A stretch of 64,000 nucleotides of DNA from Symbiodinium natans (GCA_905221605.1 CAJNDS010002790.1:157501-221500), one strand, 5' to 3'. Counted from the first letter of the stretch, positions 1-12,200 are shown. Numbers and translations: made by a program. The notes: generated by a model from the letters alone, not told the origin.

Positions 1-940
1 GTGTCTGTTCTGGGTTGCAAGTCTTGGCTTGGGTTTCTTTAGGAACTCCCTCCACGGTGCTTTCGTCCTCCAGGCTTGTCTTGGGCGTTTCGCTGTCCGG
101 ACCTTAGTCATACGCCCAAGCTAGCAGGTTGAGGGTTGGAGTGACTGAGTGTCTTGGCCTGTGTCTAAGGGCCCTAAGCCCCAAACCCTAAACCCAAAAA
201 GGTTTCAGGGCTCGAGGTGTGGGGTATAAGGTAAGATTCGACAAGCATAATTCCGCGTTGATTCGCACGAGTTGTCGTTGCTTTGCGAGGAAGATGGTTG
301 TGAGGTCTTGTTGCTCATTGTACGTGCTTTTGCATTCAAAAGGGCCCTCGTAGGGAAGCACTAAGATTCTTGTTCATGAAGAATTCGTCCGAGAGTCCTA
401 CGATCCTGAAGTCGCTACGTGAATGGACTCACATGCAGCGACCATTCATGGGCTTAAGCTCCCCAAACCCTAAACCCTAAGCCCTACACCACCTACACCC
501 TGTGATTTGGTTTACAACCGAAAGACCTTCGACTCAGCTGAAGGTTGCAATACTTGAAATGCAGCATCGGTCAGCCTGTTGTTTGGGACTGGCAGCGGTC
601 TGTGTGGAGTGGTCGTGTCACAGACGACACCGCTTCTCACAAGAGTGGGCCGATGGGTCTTCTATTTTTTTGGATGCTCGGGAAGGCGTGGGGGTCAAGG
701 GTTCAGGCTTTAGGGTTTTGGGTTTGGGATTTAACAGCCCCCTGCTACATCGCGGGGTCCCCCCCAAGATCGTCGAACTTCGTCGGACGGGCTGGTTTCT
801 CTGCCGGTGCTGCCTAGACCCCCCCCCCCCCGCCCCACTTGTAGCTCCCTTTCTTGGCTAACTAAGAGCTTCATGGTCCTGGTCCACACACAATACACAA
901 ACCCTATATACAATTAAACCGGAAAGGAAAGCACACCGGG

Positions 941-1088
941 AGGTCTAGACATTCGACGCAAGGCTTCTGCCAGCACTTCGGCTGGGCTACCTTCGCAACT
1001 CGAACTACAGTCCTCCGCCCGAGGACTGGGTCGTCGTGAGGGCTTCTTGCCTCGGACTCTCCCTCGGCACCAAGTCGCACGTTGTGGC
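941..1088 (-). CDS. Possible exon (GSPAEVLAEALRRMSRPPG)
   Basis: Minus frame open over the segment RVRGKKPSRRPSPRAEDCSS and GSPAEVLAEALRRMS. Boundaries not fixed. Confidence 0.35.
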
Positions 1089-4000
1089 TCTTGGAGCCTA
1101 CACACCAAATCTAAGCTCTGATGTATGATAATCCTTATCCTTATTCCGTTAGGAGTCACATTACCTAGAGTCCCAAAATTTGGTTGTCTTCACCAAGAAA
1201 AGGGGTTTAGCTCCTCAACAGGAGATAGCAGGAGTACAGAGCTATCCCTGCAAGCCCTAGACGCTAAACCCCAAACCCCAAGCCCCACACCCCAAACCCT
1301 AAACCCTAAACCACCAAGAGCTCCCGAAACCTAAGCACGAAACTGCCAAGGTATAAGCTGCAACGAGCTCTCGGGTTCTTAAGTTGCCTAGATAAGCTTG
1401 GTGTACTTGTAGGGGTCAGCCTACACATGTAAACAAATAAACACATGTTTATACATATATATATATATATATATTGCTGTAATAACATATTTCTGTACGT
1501 GTATACACATCCGTAAATAGGAATGTATGCATAAACCTATGCAAATATTCACATGTATTTCCTTTTCTCCCGGTCAGGTACGAGAAGCACACCGAACCTG
1601 TCTTGGTCGGCCCTAGGCCCTAAGATACACAAATGGGGCCTTAATCGGTTTAGGGTTTAGGGTTTAGGGTTTAGGGTCTAGGGTTTAGGGTTTAGGGGTT
1701 TAGGTAGAAGAGGTTTTTGGGAGGGATTCTTATAAGACAAGTCTATAGGGACTCAGAAGGGAATAAATACTACGAGTAACTCTTCCGACCCCAACAGTAA
1801 GCGCCCTGGCGGGCGAGGGCTTTCACTCCAGCGCTTGGGGGTTCGACAGCTGAACCGAACCGGCGCAACAGCCGCAGTAGTAGTAGCAGAAGTTGTAGAC
1901 GACCTCAGTTCCAAGGTTCCTCCTGGGTAGCTATAAGTAGGGTTAAATGTAAGGGCAACCTAGGCTCTGACCTTATAGTTCAGGTACTCTAAACCCGACG
2001 GGTTTCAGTACCCGGAACCCCTGTCGTTACTTTAAAGTGATTTTCAGTGCTTGGAGTAGGGGCGGTTTCAACATAGGTACGCTTAAAGGTACAATCAGGG
2101 GCCCAGGTGGGGTTGAGGCTCCTTGTGAGGGTATGTAGGGCATTAGTGTTCAAGGCTTGCCACATGAACTGAGCCACAGTCACATCCTGAGTGCACCCTT
2201 TCTCGGGCTTCCGAGGGAGGGCAGGGGCTTACCAAACAACTATAGGCTCCTTAAGGGTTCAAGGGGTATGTAACCTAAAACTCCGCACTCCTCCCGAAAG
2301 TTTAGTGAGGTTCCCTAGGTACCTTCCCCCATGAACCCCCCGCACAGAAAGTAAGCCCCACAACATTCTCTCTTGGGCGATGCTTCGGCAGCTTATCACG
2401 CTTTGAACCAGTTGAACCAGAACACCGAAGCGTGAAACTAAATCTGCTATATTCAGAACCCAGACTTTTCGTAAACATTAATTCCAGCCTTTGAAGAAAA
2501 ATGAAAACTACACTCCAAGAACATACTACATGGGGCAGGTCACCACAAACTACTCTATGCTTAAGAAACCCCCAAGAATTAAACGATATAGGGATGCTAT
2601 GTTTGAATATTTTTGGGGGGTGTGAAAGCAGATGGTAGCAAACCCTAAACCCTAAACCCTAAACTCTAAACTCTAAACCCTAAACTCTATAAACCCTAAA
2701 CCCTAAACCCCAAACCCTAAACCCTAAACTGACGCCAAAGCACCGCCAGCCAGAAGAAGTTAACGCCGATGAAGGACGCCGAGGAGATGTAGCCGCCAGA
2801 GTCGCAAATCGAATATGTGGAGCCATGTAGGCTCCAGGCCTCAGGGTTTAGGGTTTAGGGCTAGGGTTTAGGGTTTAGGGTTTAGGGTTTAGGGTTTAGG
2901 GTTTAGGGTTTAGGGTTTAGGGTTTAGGCTTTAGGCTTTAGGCTTTAGGCTTTAGGCTTTAGGCTTTATAAGGGTTTAGGGATGGAGTTTAGGGAGTTTA
3001 GGGGTTGGGGGTTTAGGGTTTGGAGTCGGGGCGTGAAGCCCCGCCTGTCCCAATGTCCTTGAGCTACTTTATCGATGTTGCTTTATCGACATGGATGTTG
3101 CTCTCAACGTAGTCGTTCTGTTTAGCGAGCAGAATGCACACATGCGCATGGTGGTGGGGGGGGGGGGGGGGGGAGGCGCTTCTCTTTACTTCTCGATACA
3201 TGGGTTGCAACCATCCGTACGGTTTAGGACACAGTGCGCCCAGACCTTGCAAACTTGTTGGTGCTTGAGTCTGCTTGAGTCACTAGCACTGCTAGACCCA
3301 GCTCCCTGCCCAAGAGCCAGTAGGACCACCAGGGTTTAGGGTTTAGGGTATAGGGTTTAGGGAGAAGAAGTCAGGAAGACAAGCAAGCCAGGAAATGCAA
3401 CACAATACAGTCAGCGAGCCAGAGGCAAACAAGCTGACTCTTTCTTTCTTTCTTGCGCTCGCCCTCCACTTTGCCTTTAAGTTCAAAGCGAACATGGCTC
3501 TGCAAATGGCAACCTACCAGCCCGAACATAAAATTCACAAACATACCCACTGACAATGTGGCTCCAGAAAACTCCCCTCCCCTCCCGCCCACCCCACCCC
3601 ACTTGGAAGCTGATTTTGACTTAGTAAGTCTACTTAACATCCCCTAGAAACCCGACTAATAACCCCCCATAACCCACGTTACCAACCCCACTTACTAAGT
3701 CAAAAGGGGCCTCCAACAGGGTGTACAGGTTTCGTTTGACCCTAAACCCTAAACCCTAAACCCTAAGCCCTAAACCGTAAACCCTAAACCCTAAGCCCCC
3801 CTGCTGCGGGCCGACTTGACTCTGAGCCTCGCGCGAGCGATGCGCAGAGGATCACCGCATAGAGCAAGACACCTTGCCAAAGCATGAGCAGGAGTTGGGA
3901 TGACAGCGCCTATGAAAGTTGTGGCGCGGTAAAAGCTCGCGGACGCCCCTACTTTAGGGTTCTAATTACCCTAGAAGGCTCCAAGGACTCGTATTTATGG

Positions 4001-7000
4001 TTTTATGGGCCCGAGAGCCTTACTACATTTTGGGCCAATTTTTGCATATACCTAGCTAGCAGAGTAGAATCCCCCCCCCCCCCCAAACAGAAATCCTCAA
4101 AGGGACACCTAAGCCCGAAGCCCTCGGACGCCCATGAGGGTTTCCATGAGGGTTTCGAGTTTGGCTTCAGAAGCTGACGGTTTATTGGGTACGGGAGATC
4201 TTGGAATTTGTTTCGCGCAAGCCCGCGACCTTCATGCCCTATAGCCCAAAACCCTAAACCCAAACCAAAACTCTAAACCCTAAACCCCAAACCCTAAACA
4301 AAAACCCTAAACCCTAAACCCTAAGCCCTAAGCCCCAAACCCTAAACCCAAAACCCAAAACCCAATCCAGACCCGCACGCCTAGATCGTACAGGAACACC
4401 TCCTTGAAGCTCTCCTCAGGCAAGGTCAACGAAGCAGGTTGCCTAGGAGATTGTGGTTCCCCGATTATAATCCCTTTTTGAGGACTGTTAGGATAAGGGG
4501 AACATCCCTATATTCAAGTAGTTAGGCACCCGGCTGGAGGTTTGGGTAAGGGTTTAGGGTTTAGCGCTTAGGGTTTAGGGAATAGGGTATAGGGTCTAGG
4601 GTTTAGGGTTTACGGTTTAGGGTTTACGGTTTAGGGTCCCCCCTGCCACCCCGCTGCACCCCTCTGCAGAAGGGGCACGTAGACGGCCCTTTGCGGCACC
4701 GTGTTGCCACCTTCAGGGTTCACCAGACCCCAAAATGTCTGGCAATGAACCGAGATCCCGAAACCCTAAACCCTCAACCCCCAACCCTCAACCCTGAACC
4801 CTAAACCCTAAACAAACAGCCGACGGGCCAGCCTTCTAGAGCAAACTGCCGCTCCTGGCCGACGGCTTAAGCACAGCTTCAGGAAGAAACGCTGGCTAAA
4901 CCTCGCAAGCAAGGCTTCCAGTTAAGGGGGTTGCGAGTTTAGGTTCGGAGCACTGCATGAAGGGTTCAGGTGGGAAGCAATCCGAAAACCCGAAACCCGA
5001 AACCCGAAACCCTAAACCCGAAACCCGAAACCCGAAACCCTAATCATCTAATCAAAGTACGGACCCCTTGGGCGGTATTGGCGGACTCCTGGAGCTTGTC
5101 CTTCACCCGCTGCCAGATCCGGGACTGGAAATACCTGCAAGCGGGACAGTGTAAGCCCTGGGAAGGGTTTAGGGTTTAGGGTTCAGGGTTCAGGGTTCAG
5201 GGTTTAGGGTTTAGGGTACCCTTGACCTCAAACCCGAAACCTTCTAACTTTTTTGGGGAAGTTTCCGTTATCGTACGGAGTCTTATGTCTCGGGTACTGG
5301 TCATTACCCAACAATGTTAGGGTTTACTGCTTTAGGGTTTCGGGTTTAGAGTCTGGCCGGTATTTTGGATGCTGCGTTAGCCTTACCCTAAACCCGAAAC
5401 CCTAAACCCTAAACCCTAAACCCTAAACTGCCAGAAATCCCCCTAAAAAGGGGGAGAGAAGGATCTGCGCCGGGCTGCGGGGAGAACAGCAGGTGAACGC
5501 AGGCGAAGCCCATCTGCACCTGCGCCGAGCAGGGGCTGAGGGTTGAGGGTTTTAGGGCTTTAGGGTTTTAGGGTTTAGAGTTTAGGGTTTTAGGGTTTTA
5601 GGGCTTTAGGGTTTAGGGTTTAAGGTTTAGGGTGTCGGGTTTAGGAACCAACCTCCAAGCCCTTTCCGCACGGAAACCCCAAAGATCAAAAAGCTAAAGG
5701 GCCTGAAGACGGTCCAAAACCCTAAACGCTAAAACCTATAAACTCTAAAAGCCCAAAACCCCCCGGCTTGCCACCTCCCCAACTTACTGGCCCACAACCC
5801 AAGGAAATAGAAGTTTAAACTTTCAGAATAAACTACCTTATAAGAAGCCCAAAAGTTGAAAAGTTTGGTTTCGAGCCAGATAAGCCAAAAAAGTGTGGTA
5901 GCCTGGGTATAGGGGAAAGGGTTCTGGGGTCTACAATCCCCCACCTTTGGAGTAGACCCTGGAAAAAAAAGTATATACTTTTTAGGTGCAAGTAACTATA
6001 ATAGGAACCCAGAACCAAAAAAAGTATTAAAGTATAGCACGTACTCCAAACCCAGGAAAACACCTTACATTAAGGACCCAAAACCTACCTTTTTTGTAGG
6101 TTCTTGTCATAAAAACCCCTTCCTAGGAATCCAAAACCCAGGTCCTAAGAGCAAAACCCGAGTTCTTGGCACGGAGCAAGGGAACATGGGGGCTTAGGAT
6201 GGATTCAGCTTTCGGATGAGTCCCTACAGCTTGGGTTCAGGACACAGCTGCTACCCCAAGAGCGGTCACTTAGGGTTTAGGGTTTAGGGTTTAGGGTTTG
6301 GGGTTTGGGGTTTCTAAACCCGAGACCCCCCGGCCTGCAGCCAAGTTGGCCCGTCGACCCAGGCTCCTGCAGCTCGGGTTACGATTTAAGGTTAAGCTCG
6401 CACTCTCCTGAAACCCTATGTAGGCCGTAAACCCTGAACCATCACCACCACGACTACGAAGACGACTACTACCCCTACTAGCCGTCCGCACCCACCTCCC
6501 CTTACAAACTGCCCAAGTTTGTGGCGCGAGTGCAAACTGCATGACAAGCACGCTACTTGAAGCACCTTCTAGGAAAAATCGTGACTTGGGAACTAGTTGG
6601 AATCTCCTGACTACCCCTTCCTTTCAAGCATCTCTAACTGGCTAAGCTTCCCCGAGTCCTCAAGCACACCCCTAACACCCATCTCCCAGACTCTCGGTCC
6701 ACCTTCCCCCCTCCGCCCCCGAACCCTAAACCCCAAACCCTAAACCCTAAACCCTAAACCCTAGACCCTAAACCCCAAACTGTGTCCTTTTGGATTGCAT
6801 GACTTCATGGATTTCACCGAAGACGCCTCGTAGCCTCATGGCGCGTGTCATGTTTTAAAGGCCAGGGGCAAGGGATGCATGCAGCTGCACAGCCATCCAT
6901 AGGTTTAGGGCTTTTAAAAACAGGTTCAGGGTTTAGGGTTTAGGGTTTAGGGTTTAGGATTAGGGCTCTTAATAGGGTGTAACTCCTATAGGTAGAAGAG

Positions 7001-8316
7001 ATGCTCCAGCAGTACGCAGCGCAGGACGCTAAGAGACATAATCTCTCAACCCGTGACTTGGCACCTATCCAAGGTCTCTCCAAAACCCCGGAAGAAAGTG
7101 CCCTTAGCCCAAAAACCCTGGACCTTCAGCCCGAGAACCCTGCCTTAAGCCCGACAGCCCTTCATCTGGGGCGGCTTAGGGTTTGGGGTTTGGGGTTTGG
7201 GGTTTAGGCTTTAGGGTCCAAAACTCTTGGGCTCAAAAGCTGCGGGTTCTCAGCTTGCTGTGAGGTGGTGAGCTGGGAATGCATCTCGCCTCGGCCTTGG
7301 GGTTTCGGATTTCGGGTTTAGGGTGCAGGTTTTAGGTTTTAGGGTTTAGGGTTTAGGCTTTAGGCTTTAGGGTTTAGGAATTTGAGTTTAGGCCTCAGAG
7401 GGTTTCGGGGTCTAGTTTTTATTGCTTCAGGCTTGGGATGCTGCCCCCTTCTACTAACAGTCCTTAGTAGGGAATAGAGTTCCCCCGATTACTAACCCTA
7501 CTAAACCCTAAACCCTAAACCCTAAAACCCTAAACCCTAAGACCTAAGGACTGTTAGTATAAGGGGGACCATCCCAAGCTTCAGGTATTGCAGCCGCGGG
7601 CGCAGAAGTAAAGCATCATGCTCGCCAGAATCACCTTAATCACCACCTCAGCTGCCAATGCAGCCAAAAGGCTTTTAGGGTTTAGGGTTTAGGGTTTAGG
7701 GTTCACCCTACTAGTACGTTCATGGCACTTAGTCACAAATTTTTAACTGTACTGTTCACCCACTTATAAGCCCCTTAAGTGCCCTAATATGGTCATAGGC
7801 AAAGTTACAAGTTATAATCGGCTTGTAAGTGCCATGAACTTCCGAGTCGCCCTAGGCTTGACGTGGTAACGTCATCGTCTTGTAAACCCCGCCTAGTAGA
7901 TGATATGAAGATATGTGAAACAAACAATACAACCCTGTATAACACTATTAAATACAACCCTGGATTTAGATTCTGACTCTATGCGACTTAAACCTGATAA
8001 CTAGGTATCCCCACTTCTCAAGCCATTGTTTGCATAGAAGCTGGGTTCATACAGGGTTTGTATTCAGTTATGCAGGTTAGATTGTGTGGCAGAAGTACCT
8101 TGAAACCAAAAAACCCAACAAGTTGAACCCAGAAGGCCTCAAACCTCCTGTTTCTACGGGTCGCAGTTGTGGAACAAAAGAACAGCTGGATGCTTTGCAG
8201 CTGCGGGCTTAGGTTGGGGCGGGGGGGGGGGGTTAGAGGGTGTTTGTGGCATGCCGGTGAGCGGCATATGTGCTCAGCGGCTTGTCAAAGAAGGCACTGA
8301 ATGTCTGCCCGCACTC
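941..8316 (-). CDS. Multi-exon membrane protein gene, family unknown
   Basis: Likely exons in minus order: 8316-8240, 7671-7590, 5519-5476, 5134-5065, 4891-4814, 4710-4641, 3909-3797, 2831-2734, 1903-1856, about 1088-941. The four from 5519 to 4641 join in phase. At least three carry hydrophobic helices (EVVIKVILASMMLYF, GVLLYAVILCASLA, ASFIGVNFFWLAVLW), so the product would span a membrane several times. The 7.6 kb helix with Glu then Ile-Lys-Val and a trailing Asn faintly recalls segment 2-3 of voltage-gated cation channels; that is only a suspicion. The whole could be two genes. Confidence 0.45.
1633..1793. mobile_element. MITE family D copy with heptamer insert
   Basis: GGGGCCTTAATCGG is followed by seven TTTAGGG-type units, then the usual right half ending ACTCTTCCGACCCC. 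Confidence 0.65.
1856..1903 (-). CDS. Possible exon, Tyr/Cys-rich (VVYNFCYYYCGCCAGS)
   Basis: Acceptor GAACTGAG, donor TCG|GTTCAGC. A (TAC) run codes for the Tyr, so a microsatellite could mimic coding. Four Cys next to a membrane helix would suit acylation (inference). Confidence 0.35.
2734..2831 (-). CDS. Likely exon with transmembrane helix (FIGVNFFWLAVLW)
   Basis: Acceptor GCCTGGAG, donor TGGC|GTCAGTTTAGGG. TYSICDSGGYISSASFIGVN continues into FFWLAVLW. Bounded on both sides by heptamer arrays in the usual orientation. Confidence 0.6.
2843..2967 (+). repeat. TTTAGGG array passing into a TTTAGGC block
   Basis: About 13 TTTAGGG units followed by six consecutive TTTAGGC units, i.e. a variant spread locally. 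Adjoins the transmembrane exon at 2831. Confidence 0.9.
3602..3718. mobile_element. MITE family I copy
   Basis: CTTGGAAGCTGATTTTGAC to AGTCAAAAGGGGCCTCCAA. Confidence 0.8.
3797..3909 (-). CDS. Likely exon with hydrophobic helix, possible signal peptide
   Basis: Reads LLLMLWQGVLLYAVILCASL then ARGSESSRPAA. If ATG at 3885 is an initiator this is a signal peptide with a cleavage site after CASLA. If the acceptor TCATAG at 3910 is used it is an internal membrane helix. GC donor GGGG|GCTTAGGG. Confidence 0.5.
4641..4710 (-). CDS. Likely exon with CPFC motif
   Basis: Acceptor CCTGAAG; VATRCRKGPSTCPFCRGVQR. CPFC with an upstream Cys could be part of a zinc ribbon. The heptamer flanks are reversed here (TTTAGGG left, CCCTAAA right). 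IFT122 also ends in a CPFCR-type motif, but the preceding exons do not fit that family. Confidence 0.45.
4814..4891 (-). CDS. Likely exon (RFFLKLCLSRRPGAAVCSRR)
   Basis: Acceptor TAGCCAG, donor TTT|GTTTAGGG; 26 codons, phase 0 on both sides. Very basic. Confidence 0.55.
4981..5043 (+). repeat. CCCGAAA array
   Basis: Eight units of CCCGAAA with two CCCTAAA: a variant block next to the exon at 5065. Confidence 0.9.
5065..5134 (-). CDS. Likely exon (YFQSRIWQRVKDKLQESANT)
   Basis: Acceptor GCTTGCAG, donor GGG|GTCCGTA. Strongly protein-like amphipathic helix, 23 codons plus one base. Confidence 0.6.
5476..5519 (-). CDS. Likely exon (VQMGFACVHLLFSPQ)
   Basis: Acceptor GGCGCAG, GC donor CA|GCCCGG. 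Joins YFQSRIW in phase. Other donors within the next 30 bases are possible. Confidence 0.45.
5945..6050. mobile_element. MITE family E copy
   Basis: TTTGGAGTAGACCCTGG start, AAAGTATAGCACGTACTCCAAA end. Nearly identical to 39412-39513. Confidence 0.9.
7431..7580. mobile_element. MITE family A, copy with heptamer insert
   Basis: Ends GCTTGGGATG / CATCCCAAGC. Subterminal CTAACAGTCCTTA pairs with AGGACTGTTAG. The centre holds about seven CCCTAAA units (7497-7540) that are absent from the clean copy at 26284-26381. Confidence 0.85.
7590..7671 (-). CDS. Likely exon with transmembrane helix (EVVIKVILASMMLYF)
   Basis: Acceptor AAAAG|C; LLAALAAEVVIKVILASMM is a clear hydrophobic helix with one Glu and one Lys. 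Plus-strand TTTAGGG adjoins the right side. Confidence 0.55.
7719..7842. mobile_element. MITE family G copy
   Basis: GTTCATGGCACTTAGTCAC paired with GGCTTGTAAGTGCCATGAAC. Relatives at 11797-11898, 37043-37136 and 57823-57900. Confidence 0.85.
8240..8316 (-). CDS. Likely exon, C2H2-like (ECGQTFSAFFDKPLSTYAAH)
   Basis: Acceptor GTGCTGAG; reads ECGQTFSAFFDKPLSTYAAH then RHATNT. CGxxFS...LxxxxAHRH is reminiscent of half a C2H2 finger but lacks the first Cys pair. Donor uncertain (GC at CAT|GCCAC). Confidence 0.5.
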
Positions 8317-8465
8317 CTCAGCACGGAGTAGCTATTTGGGTTTAGGGTTTAGGGTTTAGGGTTTAGGGTTTAGGGTTTAGGGTTTAGGGTTTGGCGTGCA
8401 ACTAGGGCTGCCAATGGGATAAACCCAAGGAGCCCGGGGGTCAGTTCTGACCACGGGGCGGTCTT

Positions 8466-8540
8466 GAACAATGCCTTTTTCTACAGCTGAAGGTGAGAAC
8501 CGAGACAAGATTGCGCACATCTTCAACGTCCAAGCCTGAA
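8466..8540. other. Exon-like segment open on both strands
   Basis: Plus: a good acceptor CTTTTTCTACAG at 8475-8486 followed by EGENRDKIAHIFNVQA. Minus: LDVEDVRNLVSVLTFS after GTTCAGG. Both look like protein. This is the only place where a plus-strand exon is a serious candidate. Confidence 0.3.
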
Positions 8541-9149
8541 CCCTCAACCTCCATGAGTCTTTTGGAGCCTACAAGCCCTAATCAACCGAGCTTCCCCTGC
8601 AATCAAGGACAAATAGCATCCGCACCTGCTTTTGATACATTTGATGGACCCGTAAGCCCCAACCCGAAGCCTCCAAAACCGTTACGGGGTTCAAGGCTTG
8701 GGGTTTAGGATTGATTGATAGAGAGCTTTCAGAGTCTGGGGTTGCAGTTGACATCACGAACCCAAAGCCTGAAACCTTAGCACTTTCTATTCGTACATGA
8801 CTTTGACGGCGGAAACAAGCAACAGCTACTCCGACAACAAACAACACTGTCCAGTTCCCGACCTCTCTTAACCCTAAGCCCTAGTCCCCGAAACCCTAAT
8901 CCCCAAAACCCTTAAACCCTAAACCCTAAACCCCAAACCCTAAACCCCAAAACCCTTAAACCCCAAACCCTAAGGCCGTCAACCCCAGGGCCCGAGGCCC
9001 CAATCCCGAAGCCCCAAACCCTCAAACCCAAAGTTGACCCAAAAACAGCCCAATATCCCTCACTTAAGGAATGGACCTTCATTTAATCTACATAACAAGG
9101 ACCTTGAAGATAACTTCTCGGTCGATTCCTTCTTTCAAGGGTATGGGGC

Positions 9150-9265
9150 TCATTGGGAGGCTCTCTTGCCGGGCCCAGGCGCTGTGCAGACCTGCTTGCA
9201 GGGCTCGCAGTTGATTTGACTGCAGACCTGCTCAGCGGGGGGCTGTTCTTTCAGGGAGCCCGAAT
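9150..9265 (-). CDS. Likely terminal exon, Cys-rich (VCSQINCEPCKQVC)
   Basis: Acceptor AAGGGAG; reads SLKEQPPAEQVCSQINCEPC then KQVCTAPGPGKRASQ and TGA at 9152-9150. Four Cys in 14 residues with an internal repeat QVC...KQVC suggest metal binding or disulphides. Could instead be an internal exon with an unseen donor before the stop. Confidence 0.5.
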
Positions 9266-12200
9266 CTCCCTTACTTAAAGACAGGGCACCTTCAACTTCG
9301 GGTTTAGGGTTTAGGGTTTAGGGTCTAGGGTCTAGGGTCTAGGGTCTAGGGTTTAGTGCTAGGGCATATCCTCTTGACATGAACCAAGCCATGCTCCTGA
9401 ATCACCGGGTATTGGGCCCTCTGGACGTCTCGAAAGTGATCGAAAACGTTCAATTCTGCTCAACCACCAGCATGGGCTATTCTACCCTAACCCTAAACCC
9501 TAAACCCTAAACCCTAAACCCTAAACCCTAAACCCTAGGGTTGATTGTGGGGATTCTGGGGCCGAATAGCCCATCCTGGCAAGCCGATTTCTGGGGGTTT
9601 CCGAAAATAGGGTGTACCCTTTTGGGGGTCCTTATGATAAGGAAATCCCACTCTTTTGGGGACTGCATTCGGGGGCCCCTCATTTTCGTAAAATCTTCGG
9701 CAAGCGCGGAACCCTGAACCCCGCACCCTCGACCCAAAACCTGGACTCAAGCTTGGGGACCCAAAGTCCGCAGTATGTAAGGGCGCAAAGATTATAAGGG
9801 TTTAAGTCGAAGTCTAGGGTACCCTTGAAAAAACACCAATGTGGTTAGTTCTCAAAATTCTGGTCTTGTTTTGGCTACCCTAAATATTCGGGGCCGCCTT
9901 ATAATCATAGCCCCAAAAGGGACCCTCATTTAGAGAATCCCCCATGTGCAAAAGCACCTTGCCGCACTCGATGCACGCTTTTCCTGGGAGTGCACAGACT
10001 TCCCTCGCGCACGTAAACACCTCGGATATGAGGCGGCTCAGACCACGAATCCCAGACTAGGGTTTAGGGTTTAGGGTTTAGGGTTTAGGGTTTAGGGGTT
10101 TAGGGTTTAGGGTTTAGGAGCCCTATGAAAAAAAAAAACAAACGGGGTTTAGGGGAGGGGTTCAGGGAGTTCAGAGCTAAGGGCTTTGGCTTCAGGGTCA
10201 GGGTTAAGGTTTCGGGTTTGGGGTTCAGGGTTTAGGGGGCTGAAGGGGCTTAAGGTTAGGGTTTGAGGGGGTTTAATTTGCGGAGCCTTCAGGGTGATTA
10301 GGGTGCTCGATAGACTTCTACCTTCCGCCCTTTGGTGCGGGTGCATTGTACAGTGCTTGTAGGGGCTACACTCTGAAACCTGTCTGGCCCCAGAACTCTC
10401 TTGGCTCGCAACTTCTTCGCCCTCGCACTCTTTACAAGACATAAGCATGCCCACAAGGAGACCGCAACCCAAAAACCCTAAAACCCTAAACCCTAAACCC
10501 TGCCAGGCTTAAACGTTCAACCCGAAACCCAAATCCCAACGTGGACAAAACCAACGCCCAGCGTTCCGGGAGGGCTTTCATGTAGGGGCCTTAGGAATTA
10601 GAACAGGGTTTTGGGTTTATTGTGGTGTTCGTTTATATAGTGACCATAAGGGAAGACTATTGATAACTATTCCGACCCCGAGATTGCGCGGAGAATGCGT
10701 TCGTTCAACTCGACGTTGAGGCTCCACTGCTTCCACGGCTACGGGAATGGGGGGAGGGGAAGGCTGGTTTTCGTGCTTTGTAAGCCTTTAGAATCCGGAA
10801 TCCTCATTTTTTGTAGGTTGCCCCAACAATCCTGTAAGGGGTTATAATGACAACTTAAAAGTAGGTTTTGAGTTCTTAATGGGGTGTGTAGGCGTTTCAG
10901 GCGTCAAGGGGCCTGCCCTAAACCCTAAACCCTGCGTCCAAAACCCACATGTTTTTTTGCGAAGAGCCCGCGGGGGCTCGGTTGCGTTGCCCAGAAACCT
11001 AGGAAGATGGCACCTGCGACCGCCTTTTTGGGGGGGTTCAGGGTTTATGGTTTAGGGTTTGCAGCTGCGGTTTAGGGTTTGTGGCTTTAAAGGGATCCCA
11101 GCCACAAGAATACGGGCACTACTGGCCCAAAAGGCCTTTCTCGCTCTTTAAACGGAATTGCGGAACTATCGGTGCCTTTCTACCCCCCGGGAACTGTGTC
11201 GGGAACCTACTTCCCGAATTCCCTACAAAGAGCCACTTATGCTGCGAGCAAAGGGCATGAATCATGGCTCGTTGCTACTGTGCCGCAGCCTTCGTCCCAA
11301 AACGCTGTCTTGATCCGAGACGGAGCAGCACAGGCTACCAGGTCACCCCAAACCCTATAAGCCCCATCAACACCAAACCCTAAACCCTATCCCCAAACCC
11401 TATGAGCCCTATCAACCCTCAAAGCCAGTTGTTCTAGAGTAGGGTTTAGGGTTGAGGGTCTATGAGTTTTGACTACAAGTGCTGTAAAAGCCTTAAACCC
11501 TTACACCCCGCTTGCGCCCCTAGACCCAAGAGTAACCCAGGAATACAAGGGTGGCTTAAAGGGGCTTGTAAGGGAAAATAAAGCCTGACAGAAGGGAACA
11601 AGAGCCGACTCTGGGTCCTAGAGCACCCGAATGTGAAAGTTCTACACAACACCCAAAAACAGCTCCGTCAACATCAACCCATAATTTGCCAGCAAACATC
11701 CAAACCACACAAAACCCCTAGTCCTCTAACTTGGGCCTGCTGACCCTGTAAAACTCCGGCACAAAGGGTTGTCTTAGGGTTCCCAACTTGGAGGTTCATG
11801 GGCACTTCTAACCCCAACTATCAACTCATAACCGAGTTGGAGGGCTTGGGGGGGGCGAATAAGTGTAGTCTATAATCGGCATTAGAAGTACCCATGAGGA
11901 TATCTCCCAAAATAGGGGTACCCCTTTGTGCCCACAATTGAATGGAATCCCCTTAAAGAGACCCCGAAAAAGGGTACCGCTCTTTTCGGAAAACCACCAT
12001 ATCTCCCGCCTGAGACACTATAAAAACCCTAAGCCGTACACCCCATCCCCCTTTTGTGGAAAGCCTCATGAACCTCCAAGTACCAGCGTGGCGTCTCCTG
12101 GGCCCCCGAACGCGGCTGCGGAAGCTGCTGGGGGCTGCTCTGCGGTGGAGGAACGCTGCGGGGATCCGAGGCGCTCTCCTTTCGAACCCGAAAATAGCCC

